A stretch of 64,000 nt of DNA from Streptantibioticus_C sp963761325 (GTDB taxonomy: Bacteria > Actinomycetota > Actinomycetes > Streptomycetales > Streptomycetaceae), in NCBI GenBank assembly GCA_963761325.1, contig CAVXGZ010000008.1, positions 1,116,001-1,180,000 on the forward strand. Direction: 5' to 3'. Made by a program: the position numbers and the translations under genes. The notes under the pieces were generated by a model. It worked only from the letters and a program-made list of their open reading frames with translations, did not search any database and was not told where the DNA came from. The number at the start of each line of letters is the position of its first letter. The first letter of the stretch is position 1. Below, one piece after another: positions 43,486 to 52,385 of the stretch.

Positions 43486-45252
43486 TTACAGGTACTGCCC
43501 CGTGTTGGCCACGGTGTCGATCGACCGGCCGCTGTCGGCGCCCTGTTTTCCGGTGACGAGGGTGCGGATGAAGACGATCCGCTCGCCCTTCTTTCCGGAG
43601 ATCCGGGCCCAGTCGTCCGGGTTGGTGGTGTTGGGCAGGTCCTCGTTCTCCTTGAACTCGTCCACGCAGGCGGAGAGCAGGTGGGAGACGCGCAGGCCCT
43701 TCTGGCCGTGGTCCAGGAAGTCCTTGATCGCCATCTTCTTGGCCCGGTCCACGATGTTCTGGATCATCGCGCCGGAGTTGAAGTCCTTGAAGTACAGGAC
43801 CTCCTTGTCACCGTTGGCGTAGGTGACCTCCAGGAAGCGGTTCTCCTCGGACTCCTCGTACATCCGCTCCACCACGGACTGGATCATCGCGCCGACCGTG
43901 GCGGGCGCCGAGCCGCCGTGCTCGGAGGTGTCGTCCGGGTGCAGCGGGAGGGTGGCGGTGAGGTACTTGGAGAAGATGTCCTTGGCGGCCTCGGCGTCCG
44001 GGCGCTCGATCTTGATCTTCACGTCGAGGCGGCCGGGGCGCAGGATCGCCGGGTCGATCATGTCCTCGCGGTTGGAGGCGCCGATGACGATGACGTTCTC
44101 CAGGCCCTCCACACCGTCGATCTCGGCGAGCAGCTGGGGGACGATGGTGTTCTCCACGTCCGAGCTGACGCCGGAGCCGCGGGTGCGGAAGAGCGACTCC
44201 ATCTCGTCGAAGAAGACGATGACCGGGGTGCCCTCGCTGGCCTTCTCCCGGGCCCGCTGGAAGACCAGGCGGATGTGCCGCTCGGTCTCGCCGACGTACT
44301 TGTTGAGCAGCTCGGGGCCCTTGATGTTGAGGAAGTAGCTCTTGCCGGCCGGCTGTCCGGTGACCTCCGCGACCTTCTTGGCAAGGGAGTTGGCCACCGC
44401 CTTGGCGATGAGCGTCTTGCCGCAGCCGGGCGGGCCGTACAGCAGCACGCCCTTGGGCGGCCGCAGCTCGTGCTCCTTGAACAGGTCGGGGTGGAGGTAG
44501 GGCAGTTCGACCGCGTCGCGGATCAGCTCGATCTGGTTGCCCAGGCCGCCGATCTTCTCGTAGTCGATGTCCGGGACCTCTTCGAGGACCAGCTCCTCGA
44601 CCTCGCTCTTGGGCACGACCTCGTAGACGTAGCCGGAACGCGGCTCCAGGAGCAGGGCGTCGCCGGCCCGGATGGTGACGTCGAGCAGCGGCTCGGCGAG
44701 CCGGACCACCCGCTCCTCGTCGGTGTGCCCTATCACCAGGGCCCGTTCGCCGTCCTCCAGGATCTCCTTGAGGGTGACGATGTCGCCGACGCGCTCGAAC
44801 CTCATGGCCTCGACCACGTTGAGCGCCTCGTTGAGCATGACCTCCTGGCCACGCCGGAGTTCGTCGATCTCGACGGACGGGCTGACGTTCACCCGCAGCT
44901 TGCGGCCGCCGGTGAAGATGTCGGCCGTGCCGTCCTCGTTGGGCTGCAGGAACACCCCGAACCCGGCGGGCGGCTGGGCGAGCCGGTCCACCTCCTCCTT
45001 GAGGGCCACGATCTGGTCGCGGGCCTCACGGAGGGTGTTGGCGAGCCGCTCGTTCTGTGCGGACACGCCGGCCAGGTTGGTCTGCAGTTCGACGATCCGC
45101 TCTTCGAGAATCCTCGTGTGCCGCGGCGAGTCGGCGAGCTTGCGTCGCAGGACGGCGATCTCCTGCTCAAGAAAGGCCAACTGGCTCGCGGGGTCCTCCG
45201 AACCCCGTGCGGGCCGGTTGCCACGGGTGCTGTCGTCGTCGTGGGCTGCCAC
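43486..45252 (-). CDS. arc: Proteasome-associated AAA ATPase ARC (Mpa)
   Basis: The 588-residue hexameric unfoldase. An N-terminal coiled coil (about 25-95; QLAFLEQEIAVLRRKLAD, NERLANTLREARDQIVALKEEVDRL) binds Pup, two OB domains follow (about 95-240), then the AAA module with Walker A GPPGCGKT, Walker B VIVFFDEMES and arginine finger region PAILRPGRLD. The C-terminal GQYL is the tail that docks on the PrcA ring. GTG 45252 (VAAHDDD) is preferred: AGGAGGTGAGG lies before it, whereas GTG 45261 would overlap that site. Confidence 0.97.
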   Translation of the reverse strand: MAAHDDDSTRGNRPARGSEDPASQLAFLEQEIAVLRRKLADSPRHTRILEERIVELQTNLAGVSAQNERLANTLREARDQIVALKEEVDRLAQPPAGFGVFLQPNEDGTADIFTGGRKLRVNVSPSVEIDELRRGQEVMLNEALNVVEAMRFERVGDIVTLKEILEDGERALVIGHTDEERVVRLAEPLLDVTIRAGDALLLEPRSGYVYEVVPKSEVEELVLEEVPDIDYEKIGGLGNQIELIRDAVELPYLHPDLFKEHELRPPKGVLLYGPPGCGKTLIAKAVANSLAKKVAEVTGQPAGKSYFLNIKGPELLNKYVGETERHIRLVFQRAREKASEGTPVIVFFDEMESLFRTRGSGVSSDVENTIVPQLLAEIDGVEGLENVIVIGASNREDMIDPAILRPGRLDVKIKIERPDAEAAKDIFSKYLTATLPLHPDDTSEHGGSAPATVGAMIQSVVERMYEESEENRFLEVTYANGDKEVLYFKDFNSGAMIQNIVDRAKKMAIKDFLDHGQKGLRVSHLLSACVDEFKENEDLPNTTNPDDWARISGKKGERIVFIRTLVTGKQGADSGRSIDTVANTGQYL

Positions 45253-45558
45253 GGTCCTCACCTCCTCCAGGGGGAGCTGGACGCTTTCTGACCCTACCTG
45301 GGCCGGTGCGGGTTGAAACCCCTAGATCACAAACCCGGTCGGGGTGTGTCCGATCTTCACCCTTGCGCGCGCTCCTCGCTGGGGGGATACCCACACAACG
45401 ACGCGGGAAAGCGAGCGGTTGTATCGTCAGTTCGGTCAACACCCGCCAGAAACCGTTGTTCCCGGCTCGGCAGATCGCGTCACCGCAGGTCACCGTGTGT
45501 GGTCCGGGCGACGGGGCACCAGAAGGCACCGACGAAGAACCAACCCAGCGAGGTATGC
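45253..45558. other. Divergent promoter region between arc and the ferredoxin gene
   Basis: About 300 bases without a supported gene. It must hold the arc promoter (minus) and the ferredoxin promoter (plus). I see only modestly A+T-rich patches near 45415-45445 and no clean palindrome or riboswitch. Confidence 0.5.
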
Positions 45559-45849
45559 GTGAGCGACACGACCGGCGAGGCGCTCGAGGTCTGGATCGAC
45601 CAGGACCTGTGCACCGGCGACGGGATCTGCGCCCAGTACGCGCCCGAGGTCTTCGAGCTCGACATCGACGGTCTAGCGTACGTCAAGGGCGACGACGACG
45701 AGTTGCGCGCCGAGCCCGGAGCCACCGTCCCGGTGCCGTTTGTACTGCTCAACGACGTGGTGGACTCCGCCAAGGAGTGTCCGGGCGAGTGCATCCACGT
45801 GCGCCGGGTCTCCGACCGGGTCGAGGTGCACGGGCCCGCCGCCTCCTGA
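45559..45849 (+). CDS. Small ferredoxin (3Fe-4S/4Fe-4S type)
   Basis: A 96-residue electron carrier. The cluster ligands are in CTGDGICAQYAPEVF and KECPGECIHV, giving the C-x2-D-x2-C and CP pattern of single-cluster actinobacterial ferredoxins, where an Asp in the second position favours a 3Fe-4S cluster. Such proteins commonly feed cytochrome P450s, but no P450 is adjacent. GTG 45559 follows GCGAGGT. The frame is open to 45313 but those residues are not conserved-looking. Confidence 0.9.
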   Translation: MSDTTGEALEVWIDQDLCTGDGICAQYAPEVFELDIDGLAYVKGDDDELRAEPGATVPVPFVLLNDVVDSAKECPGECIHVRRVSDRVEVHGPAAS

Positions 45850-45861
45850 CCGGGCCGGCCG

Positions 45862-46440
45862 TCAGACGGTGCCCTCGTGCGGTCCGGCGACCGCGCTGAA
45901 GCTGCCGTCCCGCCACACCCAGCTGAACTTTCGGGCCAGATCGGGACAACACCTCGGCACCTTGTCGGAGGAGTACCCCAGCAGCGTGGCCGAAACCGTA
46001 CGCCCGGTGACCGCGAAGCCGCTGAGGCTGAGCTTGGCGGCCGGGTCCACCAGCGTCGCCACGATCCGCGGCCTGGCCGCCGGGCCGGGGCCCGCCGAGA
46101 GCACGAACACGCCGCTCGGAGGGGTGCCGGTCTCGGTGTGGCAGCGCACCACGGCCACCGTGTCGGTCCGGCCGTCGGCGTCCATGTCCACCGCGGCCCG
46201 CGCGACGATGTCCACCGGTGCGCCCGCGCAATTCAGCGGATAGCGAACATCGGTCGCCTTCGGGGCGGAGGCCGCCGCGCCGTCACCCACCGTGGCGGCC
46301 GCCGAGGCCGCCGAGGCACCGGGCGGCTGGGCCAGCGTGACGCCCACGACGACCGCCGCGAGGCCCAGCCCGGTGGCGAGCCAGTGCACCGCCTGGGCAC
46401 GCGTGTGGGGAAGCTCCTGCTGGCCTGCCGAGGGGTGCAC
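45862..46440 (-). CDS. Exported or membrane-anchored protein of unknown function
   Basis: A 192-residue protein with a hydrophobic segment at about residues 20-38 (GLGLAAVVVGVTLAQPPGASA) that is either a signal peptide or an anchor, then an extracytoplasmic domain with DMDADGRTDTVAVVRC, which resembles an FG-GAP/EF-hand-like calcium loop, and a late vicinal Cys pair in RCCPDL. No family is recognised. GTG 46440 with AGGAG at eight bases is the best start; an ATG at 46512 lacks a ribosome site. It is convergent with the ferredoxin gene and downstream of trmI. Confidence 0.65.
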   Translation of the reverse strand: MHPSAGQQELPHTRAQAVHWLATGLGLAAVVVGVTLAQPPGASAASAAATVGDGAAASAPKATDVRYPLNCAGAPVDIVARAAVDMDADGRTDTVAVVRCHTETGTPPSGVFVLSAGPGPAARPRIVATLVDPAAKLSLSGFAVTGRTVSATLLGYSSDKVPRCCPDLARKFSWVWRDGSFSAVAGPHEGTV

Positions 46441-46656
46441 GCGCCTGTCTCCTGCCGGAAGGGGGCGGACGGCCCGGAGCCGGTCAGCGCCGATCCGGGG
46501 AATGGGCAGCATCGTGCCATACGTCACATCGCACACGGCCACCGGGTCCGCCGGGAAGCAGGACGCCGCCGGCGCTTCCGCGGGGCGGAACTCGTCGGCG
46601 GCGTGGTGCCGTTGGGGCGGCGCGGCGATCGGGCCGCGCCGCCGGTCGCGGGGCGG

Positions 46657-47634
46657 TCAGTCCCGGCCGGACCGCTCGGTGTCGGCGGTGTCGGCGGCCT
46701 CCCGGGCGGCGGTGCCGTCGGTGGCGTCGGCGGATGCCTTGGCGTCCTTGGAGCCGCCCCAGCCCGCGTAGTCCTCGCCGTAGGAGCCTTTGGAGGGCCG
46801 GCGGCGGCGCAGCGGCGGCTCGACGCCGTCCGCGAGCCGGCGGGCGGTGAGCAGGAAGCCGGTGTGGCCGATCATGCGGTGGTCCGGGCGGACCGCGAGG
46901 CCCTCGACGTGCCAGGTGCGCACCATGGTCTCCCAGGCCGCCGGCTCGTTGAACGTGCCGTGTTCGCGGATCGCCTCGACGGTGCGGGCCATCTGCGTCG
47001 TGGTGGCCACGTAGGCGCACAGCATGCCACCGGGGACCAGGGCCTTGGAGACCGTCTCCAGGCACTCCCAGGGGGCGAGCATGTCCAGGATGACCCGGTC
47101 CACCTCGGTGTCGGACAGGTTGTCCTGCAGGTCGCCCACGGTCAGCTGCCAGGCGGGGTGCTCCTGGCCGAAGTACCGGCGCACGTTGTCGGTGGCGATC
47201 TTGGCGAAGTCGGCCCGCCGCTCGTAGCTGTGCAGCATGCCCTGGTCGCCGATGGCGCGCAGCAGGAAGCAGCTGAGCGAGCCGGATCCGACGCCGGCCT
47301 CGACGACCCGGGCACCGGGGAAGATGTCGGCCATCGACAGGATCTGCCCCGCGTCCTTGGGGTAGACCACGGCGGCGCCGCGGGGCATGGACAGGACGTA
47401 GTCGGGGAGCAGGGGACGCAGCGCGAGATACGCGATGTTCCCCGTGGTACGCACAACAGTGCCCTCGGGAGCGCCGATCAACTCGTCGTGCGGGAAGGCA
47501 CCCTTGTGGGTGTGGAAGCTCTTCCCGGCTTCGAGCGTGAAGGTGTGGTGGCGTCCCTTGGGGTCGGTGAGCTGGACCTGGTCCCCGACCTGGAAGGGCC
47601 CGCGACGGCGGGCGGCACCGGTCGGTTCGGACAT
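46657..47634 (-). CDS. trmI: tRNA (adenine-N1)-methyltransferase, m1A58 type
   Basis: A 325-residue SAM-dependent methyltransferase. After an N-terminal beta domain (FQVGDQVQLTDPKGRHHTFTLE), the Rossmann-like catalytic domain has motif I VVEAGVGSGSLSCFLLRA, motif II-like LHSYERRADF and motif IV DRVILDMLAPWECL. It methylates A58 in the T-loop of tRNA (A57/A58 in some archaeal and actinobacterial relatives). The C-terminus is a Lys/Asp-rich tail of about 45 residues. It starts 19 bases after the site-2 protease gene stop, probably cotranscribed. Confidence 0.92.
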   Translation of the reverse strand: MSEPTGAARRRGPFQVGDQVQLTDPKGRHHTFTLEAGKSFHTHKGAFPHDELIGAPEGTVVRTTGNIAYLALRPLLPDYVLSMPRGAAVVYPKDAGQILSMADIFPGARVVEAGVGSGSLSCFLLRAIGDQGMLHSYERRADFAKIATDNVRRYFGQEHPAWQLTVGDLQDNLSDTEVDRVILDMLAPWECLETVSKALVPGGMLCAYVATTTQMARTVEAIREHGTFNEPAAWETMVRTWHVEGLAVRPDHRMIGHTGFLLTARRLADGVEPPLRRRRPSKGSYGEDYAGWGGSKDAKASADATDGTAAREAADTADTERSGRD

Positions 47635-47653
47635 GTGACCAGCGTATCGGAGG

Positions 47654-48871
47654 TCAGGCGGCGGGTTTCGCCATGGCCGCGACGAACGCCCGCTCCACGT
47701 CCGAGGTCGCCAGCACGCCGTAGATCTCGCCGGTCGCCTCGACCACCAGGTATTCGGTCGCCGGGGTCTCGCGCAGGGTGTCGAGCAGCTGCTCCCCGGT
47801 GAGTTCGGCCGAGACGCGCATGCCGGGCCGGATGTCCTGGCTGAGGCCGCTGACCGCGACCCAGGGGCGGCGGTGCTCCGGGATGCCGACGATCGCGGCC
47901 TCCCGCACCAGCCCGATCGCCTCGCCGTTCGGGTCGGTGACCACCAGCGCGCGGGCGCCCGCCTCGCCGGCCCGGCGCAGCGCCTCCGACAGCGGGGTGT
48001 CCGGCTGGACGGGGACCGCGCGCCGGGTCAGGGTGCGGGCGCTCAGGTCGGGCAGGTGTTCGCGCAGTCGGGCCATCCGCAGGCTGTTGCCGGCGCCGGT
48101 CCAGATGATGGCCGCCAGGATCGCGGCGAGCAGGGCGTCGGTGAGCGAGTCCACCCCGGAGCCGCCCCCGGCGCCGCGGACGCCGTCCGCGTAGGACAGC
48201 AGGGGCAGGCCGATCAGCACCGCGACGGCCAGCGCCCGGCCGGTCCAGGCGGCGGCCACCGTGCCGGTCATCGGCCGGCCGCTGATCTTCCACACGACGG
48301 CGCGCAGCATGCGGCCGCCGTCCAGCGGCAGGCCGGGCAGCAGGTTGAAGGCGGCGACGATCAGGTTGCTGACCATCAGGCCGGCGAGCAGCACGCCCGG
48401 CACGGTGTCCGGGGCGACGGCCAGCAGGGCCAGGTAGAACACCCCGGCGAGCACCAGGGACAGCAGCGGTCCGACGAAGGCCAGCACGAACTCGCGGCCC
48501 GGGCTCTCGGACTCCTTCTCGATCTCCGAGACCCCGCCGAAGAACTGCAGCTGGATGCGGCGCACCGGGAGGTCGAAGCGCAGGGCGGCGACGGTGTGCG
48601 CGAGTTCGTGGACCAGCACGGAGGCGTAGAAGGCGACCGCGAAGAAGAGCGAGACGAGGTAGCGGGCGGCACCGAGCTGCGGCAGCACCCGGTCGAGCTG
48701 GCCGCCGAAGACCCAGGTGATCAGGGCGGCCACCAGGAACCAGCTCGGCGCCACGTAGACGGGTACTCCGAACGGGCGCCCCATCAGGATGCCGCCCGAC
48801 TCGCGCGGTCGCTTCCCGTCGCCGCCGCGGCCCGGCGTGGGCCGGTCGCCCGGTCCCCCGGTCTGACTCAC
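47654..48871 (-). CDS. Site-2 protease family zinc metalloprotease with CBS domains
   Basis: A 405-residue M50B intramembrane protease. The zinc site HELAH is at residues 88-92 (SVLVHELAHTVAA) and the third ligand in NLLPGLPLDGGRML (about 178-191). About six hydrophobic segments are followed by a tandem CBS domain pair (about 265-395), which may bind nucleotides and regulate activity. Such proteases cleave membrane-bound regulators; the substrate is unknown. It is divergent from a RecB-type nuclease gene, with a perfect palindrome between. Confidence 0.93.
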   Translation of the reverse strand: MSQTGGPGDRPTPGRGGDGKRPRESGGILMGRPFGVPVYVAPSWFLVAALITWVFGGQLDRVLPQLGAARYLVSLFFAVAFYASVLVHELAHTVAALRFDLPVRRIQLQFFGGVSEIEKESESPGREFVLAFVGPLLSLVLAGVFYLALLAVAPDTVPGVLLAGLMVSNLIVAAFNLLPGLPLDGGRMLRAVVWKISGRPMTGTVAAAWTGRALAVAVLIGLPLLSYADGVRGAGGGSGVDSLTDALLAAILAAIIWTGAGNSLRMARLREHLPDLSARTLTRRAVPVQPDTPLSEALRRAGEAGARALVVTDPNGEAIGLVREAAIVGIPEHRRPWVAVSGLSQDIRPGMRVSAELTGEQLLDTLRETPATEYLVVEATGEIYGVLATSDVERAFVAAMAKPAA

Positions 48872-48978
48872 AGTCGCATTCCGATCGCTTCTGCGCCCGG
48901 CCTGATGCCGTTCACCCTTGCGCCCACGCGTCGACCCCTCGTTCGATGGACCCTGATCCTACGGACCCGATCATGCGG

Positions 48979-48994
48979 TGCGAGAACTCTCGCA
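48979..48994. promoter_or_regulatory. Palindrome TGCGAGA-AC-TCTCGCA between divergent genes
   Basis: Perfect seven-base arms with a two-base centre. It lies 107 bases from the protease start and 59 bases before the nuclease start, where a regulator could control both. No matching regulator gene is adjacent. Confidence 0.45.
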
Positions 48995-49053
48995 TCGATG
49001 GTAACGACGGGTCGGCCCGGGGATGTCAGCGGCAGCCCGTAGGGTCGTGTGCC

Positions 49054-49983
49054 ATGAGCACCACGCCCCAACTGGCCGTGCCCCGGCCCCCGTCGTCCCT
49101 GTCGCCCTCGCGGGCCGGGGACTTCATGCGGTGTCCGCTGCTGTACCGGTTCCGCGTCATCGACAAGCTTCCGGAGAAGCCGAGCGCCGCCGCCACCCGG
49201 GGGACGGTGGTGCACGCCGTCCTCGAGCGGCTCTTCGACGTCCCCGCGACCGAGCGTACGCCCGTGCGGGCCCGGTCGATGGTGGCCGGCGAGTGGGAGC
49301 GGCTGCTGGCGGCCAGGCCGGAGCTGGCGCAGCTGTTCGCCGACGAGGCGGCTCCCGCCGAGGAGGAGGCGGCGCAGCGGCTGGCGCGCTGGCTGGCGGA
49401 CGCCGAGGCGCTGGTGGAGCGGTGGTTCACGCTGGAGGATCCGAGCCGGCTGGAGCCCGCCGAGCGGGAGCTGTACGTGGAGACAGAGCTGGAGTCCGGG
49501 CTGCGGCTGCGCGGCTACGTGGACCGGCTGGACGTGGCGCCGACCGGAGATCTGCGGGTGGTGGACTACAAGACCGGCAAGGCCCCGCGCCCGGAGTACG
49601 CGGCCGAGCCGCTGTTCCAGATGAAGTTCTACGCGCTGGTGCTGTGGCGGCTGCGCGGGGTGGTGCCGCGCCGGCTCCAGCTGGTCTACCTGGGCAGCGG
49701 CGAGGTGGTCACCTACGATCCCGGCGAGCCGGAGCTGCTGGCGGTGGAGCGCAAGCTGGAGGCGCTGTGGGAGGCGATCCAGCGGGCCACCGCGAGCGGT
49801 GACTGGCGGCCGCGGCCCAGCCGGCTGTGCGACTGGTGCGACCACCAGGCGGTGTGCCCGGAGTTCGGCGGCACTCCCCCGGCCTACCCGCTCCCGGTCA
49901 CCGCCGCCGGCCCGCAGGCGGACGCCGCGGCGGCCGCGGTCCCGGCCACCCGCCGGGCCCCGGACGACCTGCCGCCGCGGTAG
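49054..49983 (+). CDS. RecB-family PD-(D/E)XK nuclease with Fe-S cluster motif
   Basis: A 309-residue nuclease of the RecB/Cas4/AddB-C fold. The N-terminal SPSRAGDFMRCPLLYRFRVIDKLPE carries the first Cys, the catalytic core is LRGYVDRLDVAPTGDLRVVDYKTGK (motifs II and III: Asp, then DYKTGK), and CDWCDHQAVCPEF supplies three more Cys, giving the four ligands of a 4Fe-4S cluster. It probably acts on DNA ends in repair. ATG 49054; AGGG lies about ten bases upstream. No CRISPR array is present, so I do not call it Cas4. Confidence 0.9.
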   Translation: MSTTPQLAVPRPPSSLSPSRAGDFMRCPLLYRFRVIDKLPEKPSAAATRGTVVHAVLERLFDVPATERTPVRARSMVAGEWERLLAARPELAQLFADEAAPAEEEAAQRLARWLADAEALVERWFTLEDPSRLEPAERELYVETELESGLRLRGYVDRLDVAPTGDLRVVDYKTGKAPRPEYAAEPLFQMKFYALVLWRLRGVVPRRLQLVYLGSGEVVTYDPGEPELLAVERKLEALWEAIQRATASGDWRPRPSRLCDWCDHQAVCPEFGGTPPAYPLPVTAAGPQADAAAAAVPATRRAPDDLPPR

Positions 49984-50063
49984 GGCCCGGGGCGGGGCAC
50001 CGGCCCCGCCGGCCGGCGGTCTGGGGAAGAATGGTCGGCCTGCCGTCTGTCTGAGGAGTTCCC

Positions 50064-50735
50064 GTGGCAATCCGCGTCCTGCTGGTCGACGACCAACCGC
50101 TGCTGCGCACCGGTTTCCGGATGATCCTGGAGGCCGAGCAGGATCTCGCGGTGGTCGGCGAGGCCGGGGACGGTCTGCAGGCGCTGGAGCAGGTGCGGGC
50201 CCTGCAGCCGGACGTGGTGCTGATGGACGTGCGGATGCCCCGGATGGACGGGGTGGAGGCGACCCGCCAGATCACCGGCCCCGGGCGGGACGGGCCGGCG
50301 AAGGTGCTGGTGCTGACCACCTTCGACCTCGACGAGTACGTCGTGGAGGCGTTGCGCGCCGGGGCGAGCGGCTTCCTGCTCAAGGACGCCCCGGCCGCCG
50401 AGCTGGTGCAGGCGATCCGGGTGGTGGCGGCGGGCGAGGCGATGCTGGCCCCGAGCATCACCCGGCGGCTGCTGGACAAGTACGCGGGCCGCCTGCCGTC
50501 CGGGGAGGACGTGGTGCCGCGGGCGCTGCACACCCTGACGGAGCGCGAGGTGGAGGTGCTCAAGCTGGTGGCCCGCGGGCTGTCCAACGCGGAGATCGCC
50601 GCCGAGCTGTTCGTCAGCGAGACCACCGTCAAGACCCACGTCGGCCACGTGCTGACCAAGCTGGGTCTGCGCGACCGGGTGCAGGCCGCGGTCTACGCCT
50701 ACGAGAGCGGCCTGGTGCGGCCCGGCGGCTCCTGA
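50064..50735 (+). CDS. Orphan NarL/LuxR-family response regulator
   Basis: A 223-residue two-component regulator. The receiver domain has Asp9/Asp10, the phosphoacceptor Asp55 in VVLMDVRMPRMDG and Lys in FLLKDAPA; the C-terminal LuxR-type HTH is LTEREVEVLKLVARGLSNAEIAAELFVSETTVKTHV. GTG 50064 follows TGAGGAG. No histidine kinase gene is next to it, so its partner is encoded elsewhere or it is an atypical regulator. It is convergent with the peptide-binding lipoprotein gene. Confidence 0.93.
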   Translation: MAIRVLLVDDQPLLRTGFRMILEAEQDLAVVGEAGDGLQALEQVRALQPDVVLMDVRMPRMDGVEATRQITGPGRDGPAKVLVLTTFDLDEYVVEALRAGASGFLLKDAPAAELVQAIRVVAAGEAMLAPSITRRLLDKYAGRLPSGEDVVPRALHTLTEREVEVLKLVARGLSNAEIAAELFVSETTVKTHVGHVLTKLGLRDRVQAAVYAYESGLVRPGGS

Positions 50736-50739
50736 GGGC

Positions 50740-50770
50740 CGGACCGGCGGCGCGCGGCCGCCGGTCCGGT
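50740..50770. terminator. Bidirectional terminator
   Basis: CCGGACCGGCGGC, a five-base loop and GCCGCCGGTCCGG form a perfect 13-bp stem between the response regulator stop and the substrate-binding protein stop. Confidence 0.85.
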
Positions 50771-50783
50771 TCGGGCCCGCGGG

Positions 50784-52385
50784 TCAGCTGCCCGCGACTC
50801 CGCGGCCCAGCTCCCAGAACTGGATCTGCGAGGAGGCGTTGAGCGCCCATTCGGTGCCGGTTATCTGCGACTTGGCGGCCAGGTACTGGTTGCCCTGCCA
50901 CAGCGGCAGGAACGGGATGTCCTGCGCGATGATCTGCTGGGCCTGCTCGAACTCCGAGTTCACCGCGCCGCGGTTGGTCGCGTGCCGCTCGGCCGGAATG
51001 ACCTGGTTGTCGATCGTGGGGTTGTCGTAGGAATTGCTGAGGAAGTTGTCCTTGCCGAAGAACGGCGCCAGGTAGTTGTCCGGGTCCGGGAAGTCCGGGA
51101 ACCAGCCCATGCCGTAGATCGCGTACTTGCCCTTGGTCGCGTCGGGCCGGAAGGTGTTCCACGGGACGCCGTGCGTGGTGACCGTGAACAGGCCGCTGGC
51201 TTCCAGCTGCTTCTTCAGCTCGGCGAACTCCGCGGCGGTGGACTCGCCGTAGTGGTCCGTGGTGTACGAGAGCGTCAGCGGGACCGGGGTGCTGATGCCG
51301 GCCTTCTGCAGCGTGCTGCGGGCGGCCGGGACGTTCGGGTCGCCGTACAGGTCGAAGAACGAGTTGGTGTGGCCGACGATGCCCTGCGGGACCATGGAGT
51401 ACAGCGGCTCCGAGGTGCGCGCGTACACGTCGCGCACCAGCGCCTGCCGGTCGACGACCTGGGCGATGGCCTTGCGGACCGCGAGCTTCTTGGCCGTCGG
51501 GTCGGTCATGTTGAAGACCAGGTAGCGGATCTCCGAGCCCGGCGCCTCGACGAGGTTGATGCTGCTGGAGGTGTCGTCCTGGAACTTCTGGATCTCGGCG
51601 GGGGTCATGGTGCGGTTGATCACGTCGACCGAGCCGGAGTGCAGCGCCTGGACCATGTCGGCCGACGTCTTGAAGAACCGCAGGTCGATCTTGTCGTTCT
51701 GCAGCGTGTGGGCGCCCTTGTAGTGCGGGTTCTTGGTGAAGACCGCCTGGTCGTCGGGCTTCCACGAGGTCAGGGCGTACGGGCCGGAACCGGTGACGTG
51801 GAAGCCCTTGTAGACCGAGTTTCGCGGGTAGACCCGGTGGTCGACGATGTCGGCGGCCGGGGTGGCGAGCTTGTACGGGAAGGTGGCGTCCGGCGTCTTG
51901 AGGTGGAAGACCACCTTCAGGCTGCCCGAGGTCTCGACCTTGTCGACGTTGTCCATCAGTCCGGACGGGCCGTTCGGGTCGTGGATGCCGATCTGCCGCT
52001 CCACCGAGAACTTGACGTCGGCGGCGGTCAGCGGGTCGCCGTTGGAGAACTCCAGGCCGCTCTTGAGCGTGCAGGCGTAGGTCTCGCCAGCCTTGTCGGT
52101 GAATCCGCAGGTGCGGGCGGCGTCGGGCACCGGCTGGGTTCCGGTGCGCGGGTAACTCACCAGTGTCTGGAAGACGTTGGCCAGTACGTTCCACTCGCCG
52201 ATGTCGTACGAGGCGGCCGGGTCCAGCGGCGCGGGCTGCTGCGGCGTCGCCTGGATCTGGTCGCTGGTGCCCACGACGATGGTGTCGCCGCTGTCCCCGC
52301 TGCCGCCGCTCGAACCGCCGCACGCGGCGAGCGCGGGCGCGATCAGGCCCACCACGGCCGGCAGCACCAGTAGCTTGCGATTCAT
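50784..52385 (-). CDS. Orphan ABC transporter substrate-binding lipoprotein (family 5, peptide type)
   Basis: A 533-residue exported lipoprotein: signal MNRKLLVLPAVVGLIAPALAAC with the lipidated Cys at 22, a Gly/Ser linker, and the large DppA/OppA-type receptor fold (SGLEFSNGDPLTAADVKFSVERQI; VKVVFHLKTPDATFPYKLATPAAD-like segments; GTEWALNASSQIQFWELGR near the end). It would capture peptides or another oligomer outside the cell. No OppB/C/D/F genes are adjacent, so it depends on a transporter elsewhere or acts as a sensor. ATG 52385 follows AAGGAG and GAGG. Confidence 0.9.
   Translation of the reverse strand: MNRKLLVLPAVVGLIAPALAACGGSSGGSGDSGDTIVVGTSDQIQATPQQPAPLDPAASYDIGEWNVLANVFQTLVSYPRTGTQPVPDAARTCGFTDKAGETYACTLKSGLEFSNGDPLTAADVKFSVERQIGIHDPNGPSGLMDNVDKVETSGSLKVVFHLKTPDATFPYKLATPAADIVDHRVYPRNSVYKGFHVTGSGPYALTSWKPDDQAVFTKNPHYKGAHTLQNDKIDLRFFKTSADMVQALHSGSVDVINRTMTPAEIQKFQDDTSSSINLVEAPGSEIRYLVFNMTDPTAKKLAVRKAIAQVVDRQALVRDVYARTSEPLYSMVPQGIVGHTNSFFDLYGDPNVPAARSTLQKAGISTPVPLTLSYTTDHYGESTAAEFAELKKQLEASGLFTVTTHGVPWNTFRPDATKGKYAIYGMGWFPDFPDPDNYLAPFFGKDNFLSNSYDNPTIDNQVIPAERHATNRGAVNSEFEQAQQIIAQDIPFLPLWQGNQYLAAKSQITGTEWALNASSQIQFWELGRGVAGS

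Noticed and set aside
41887..45291. 1,134-codon open frame on the plus strand opposite dop and arc
   Set aside because: Antisense shadow of dop and arc, both unmistakable.
49054..49983. Cas4 and a CRISPR system
   Set aside because: The nuclease has the Cas4/RecB fold and four Cys, but there is no repeat array or other cas gene in the window.
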